Below are positions 5,853 through 6,934 of a stretch of DNA of 6,934 bases, in pieces. Source of the stretch: JALSIF01 sp026981635 [NCBI: bacterium]. GTDB lineage: Bacteria > 4484-113 > JALSIF01. A program made the translations under genes and the position numbers. A model generated the notes under the pieces. It had not been told where the DNA came from. It worked only from the letters and a program-made list of their open reading frames with translations, and searched no databases. Location of the stretch: assembly GCA_026981635.1 (NCBI GenBank), contig JALSIF010000004.1, positions 1 to 6,934 of the forward strand, written 5' to 3'. Every line of letters begins with the position of its first letter. The stretch's first letter is position 1.

Positions 5853-5881
5853 AGCATACCAGATTTCCCCTCCCTGCCCAA
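5853..5881 (-). promoter_or_regulatory. Possible promoter of the candidate small RNA
   Basis: On the minus strand TTGGGC (5881-5876) is separated by 17 bases from TATGCT (5858-5853), which has an upstream TG (TGGTATGCT, extended -10). It begins directly after the lipoprotein stop codon. The -35 matches consensus at three of six positions and the -10 at four of six, so it is a moderate candidate with a start site near 5849-5846. Confidence 0.35.
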
Positions 5882-6886
5882 CTAGTTCCAGAAGTGGAAC
5901 CAGTCGGAAGAGAGGACGCTCTCCCTAAATAGCTTGCTTGCCTTGGCCTTGCGAAGGCTTTCCGGCAGGGCTAGGTAGCGCAGGGTGAGGCTTCCGATCT
6001 GCTCGGGACTGCTGGGCTGGCGGGAGATGAACTCAACCTGGCTCCCCCCCTGGTCGGTGAAGGTAATGGATGTCCTGGTCCAGGGATCAACCAGGTTGTT
6101 GTAGATGATCCAGTCTCTACCGTAGTCAAGCAGCTCCTGGGAGCTTGCCGGCACCCTGCCCTTCTCCACGATGAAGAAGTAGGCCAGGTGGGAAAGATCG
6201 CGGATTATACGGGAGGCCTTGACCGCCTTGCGGGCCTCCTCCCGGGTGGTGATGCCCAGGGAAGCCAGCTCGCTGGGGATGGACAGATCGGGACCACCGA
6301 CCTGCCCACCCATCATCTCGCTGGGCAGCATCCCCTCCGGCTGGACCACGATCTGCATGGTGCTGAGCGGGGCGTCGGTCTCGCTTCTCACCTGCCCGCT
6401 TACCACCATACGCAGGGCCTGCTTGGTCAGCTTGAGCCCCCTTACCCCGGGGTCAATGATGGCGTAGCCCATCGCCTTGACCTCCTCATAGGACTCGGGG
6501 AAACGCCCCTCGCCCATGAGGAAGGACCTGACCTGAGCGGCCACGATCTGCAGCTCCCAGTAGTGGTCGGTGGCCAGGCCCTTGCCCAGCATGCGATGGC
6601 GCCACTGCTCGTTGAGGATGATGTCGCCCCCGGTCTCCATTCCCATGATCTTCTGCCCCGGGGGCACACTCTCCTTGGTGGCCTGCTGGTTAGAAGAAGT
6701 GGTGGAAGAGGAGAGAAGGTCAGCACCCCCCTCCCCCTCCCCGTCGGTGTCAGCCTGCTGTTGGGAAGTGGCGGACTGGTTGGCATTGGCCACCGGGGAG
6801 GTCTCCTCCCCCTGTTCCACCTTGGGGCAGCCAGCAGACAGGGCCAAGATCACCAGTCCCAGGGAAAGGCTGAGCCATCTAGTCAT
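5882..6886 (-). CDS. Lipoprotein with two pseudopilin-like modules
   Basis: The 334-residue product begins with a lipoprotein signal (LSLGLVILALSAGC) whose lipobox LSAG|C places the lipid on Cys20; it is therefore anchored on the outer face of a membrane. Residues 21-80 are a flexible linker rich in Ser, Thr, Gln and Glu. Two related segments follow: LQIVAAQVRSFLMGEGRFP with SYEEVKAMG (112-140) and IRDLSHLAYFFIVEKGRVP with SSQELLDYG (228-256), the second continuing to VDPWTR (266-271). The pattern 'long helix, (E)G/KGR(F/V)P, S..EL/EV..(M/Y)G, DPW' recalls the globular part of type II secretion pseudopilins such as GspG, but the pilin N-terminal helix is replaced by the lipoprotein signal. 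No enzyme motif is visible. ATG 6886 has GGAGG (6900-6896) nine bases upstream. The gene ends 138 bases from the convergent trxB, with a terminator between. The role is unknown; export or surface assembly is inference. Confidence 0.82.
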   Translation of the reverse strand: MTRWLSLSLGLVILALSAGCPKVEQGEETSPVANANQSATSQQQADTDGEGEGGADLLSSSTTSSNQQATKESVPPGQKIMGMETGGDIILNEQWRHRMLGKGLATDHYWELQIVAAQVRSFLMGEGRFPESYEEVKAMGYAIIDPGVRGLKLTKQALRMVVSGQVRSETDAPLSTMQIVVQPEGMLPSEMMGGQVGGPDLSIPSELASLGITTREEARKAVKASRIIRDLSHLAYFFIVEKGRVPASSQELLDYGRDWIIYNNLVDPWTRTSITFTDQGGSQVEFISRQPSSPEQIGSLTLRYLALPESLRKAKASKLFRESVLSSDWFHFWN

Positions 6887-6934
6887 CCTTGTCGTCCTCC
6901 TCTCGCCTAAGCGCCAAAGCCGGTTTGGCCGTGA
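6879..6934 (-). CDS. Possible 3' end of an upstream gene
   Basis: A minus-strand frame enters from the right edge and reads TAKPALALRREEDDKDD, then stops at TAG (6881-6879), overlapping the lipoprotein start by eight bases. The acidic tail and the overlap would suit the end of an upstream operon gene with coupled translation. A second frame ends with HGQTGFGA and a stop just upstream, so the choice of frame is uncertain, and 17 codons are too few to name a product. Confidence 0.3.
   Translation of the reverse strand, partial: TAKPALALRREEDDKDD

Noticed and set aside
5801-5932. Small plus-strand frame (43 codons, TTG start) six bases after the extended Shine-Dalgarno at 5786-5796
   Set aside because: The spacing is good, but the product (MVGAGGGSHLPGLTR...) has no hydrophobic or known features, the frame runs through two hairpins and ends inside the antisense lipoprotein gene. 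Kept only as the alternative reading of the motif.
6188-6910. Plus-strand open frame (240 codons) opposite the lipoprotein gene
   Set aside because: Gly-, Leu- and His-rich shadow; the lipobox, ribosome binding site and terminator all support the minus strand.

Overview
The window comes from a GC-rich bacterium of undetermined lineage. The bacterial assignment rests on Shine-Dalgarno-led genes, one type I signal peptide, one clear lipobox (LSAG|C), a TetR-type regulator and a typical bacterial thioredoxin reductase. No rRNA, tRNA, transposase, integrase or CRISPR array is visible. The low similarity of several proteins to textbook relatives suggests a poorly sampled, possibly metagenome-derived genome; this is inference.

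Layout. Positions 1-345 (minus) carry a fragment that resembles the middle of RsmE, a 16S rRNA m3U methyltransferase. It lacks its PUA-like N-terminus and meets head-on a DUF92 membrane-protein gene that starts at 367 (plus) with no visible ribosome binding site. A helical protein of unknown function follows on the plus strand (1157-1858). Its stop codon overlaps that of a convergent minus-strand gene within the tetranucleotide CTAG (1855-1858). That minus gene (1855-3915) encodes a 686-residue exported protein built largely of repeats with the consensus GxLxDxxGNDxY, spaced about 27 residues. Sixty bases upstream of it, in the same direction, lies a cysteine-rich TetR-family regulator (3976-4608). 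A 139-base divergent intergenic region then separates the regulator from a complete thioredoxin reductase gene, trxB (4748-5743, plus). The last full gene (5882-6886, minus) encodes a lipoprotein with a low-complexity linker and two copies of a pseudopilin-like module. The 3' end of another minus gene may overlap its start.

The most interesting feature is non-coding. Between the convergent trxB and lipoprotein genes (5744-5881), the minus strand shows a promoter-like element with an extended -10, two hairpins, a single-stranded stretch containing CACCTCCTTTC (identical to the anti-Shine-Dalgarno tail of 16S rRNA), and a GAAA-capped terminator hairpin followed by a T-run. Together these suggest an undescribed small RNA of about 90 nt that could pair with ribosome binding sites.

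How the genes may work together: the TetR regulator is placed to control itself, the exported repeat protein downstream and trxB upstream. Its seven cysteines make redox-linked control a reasonable but untested idea. The DUF92 protein and its unknown neighbour may form a short plus-strand operon. The lipoprotein and the repeat protein both act outside the cytoplasm, but nothing in the sequence links them directly.
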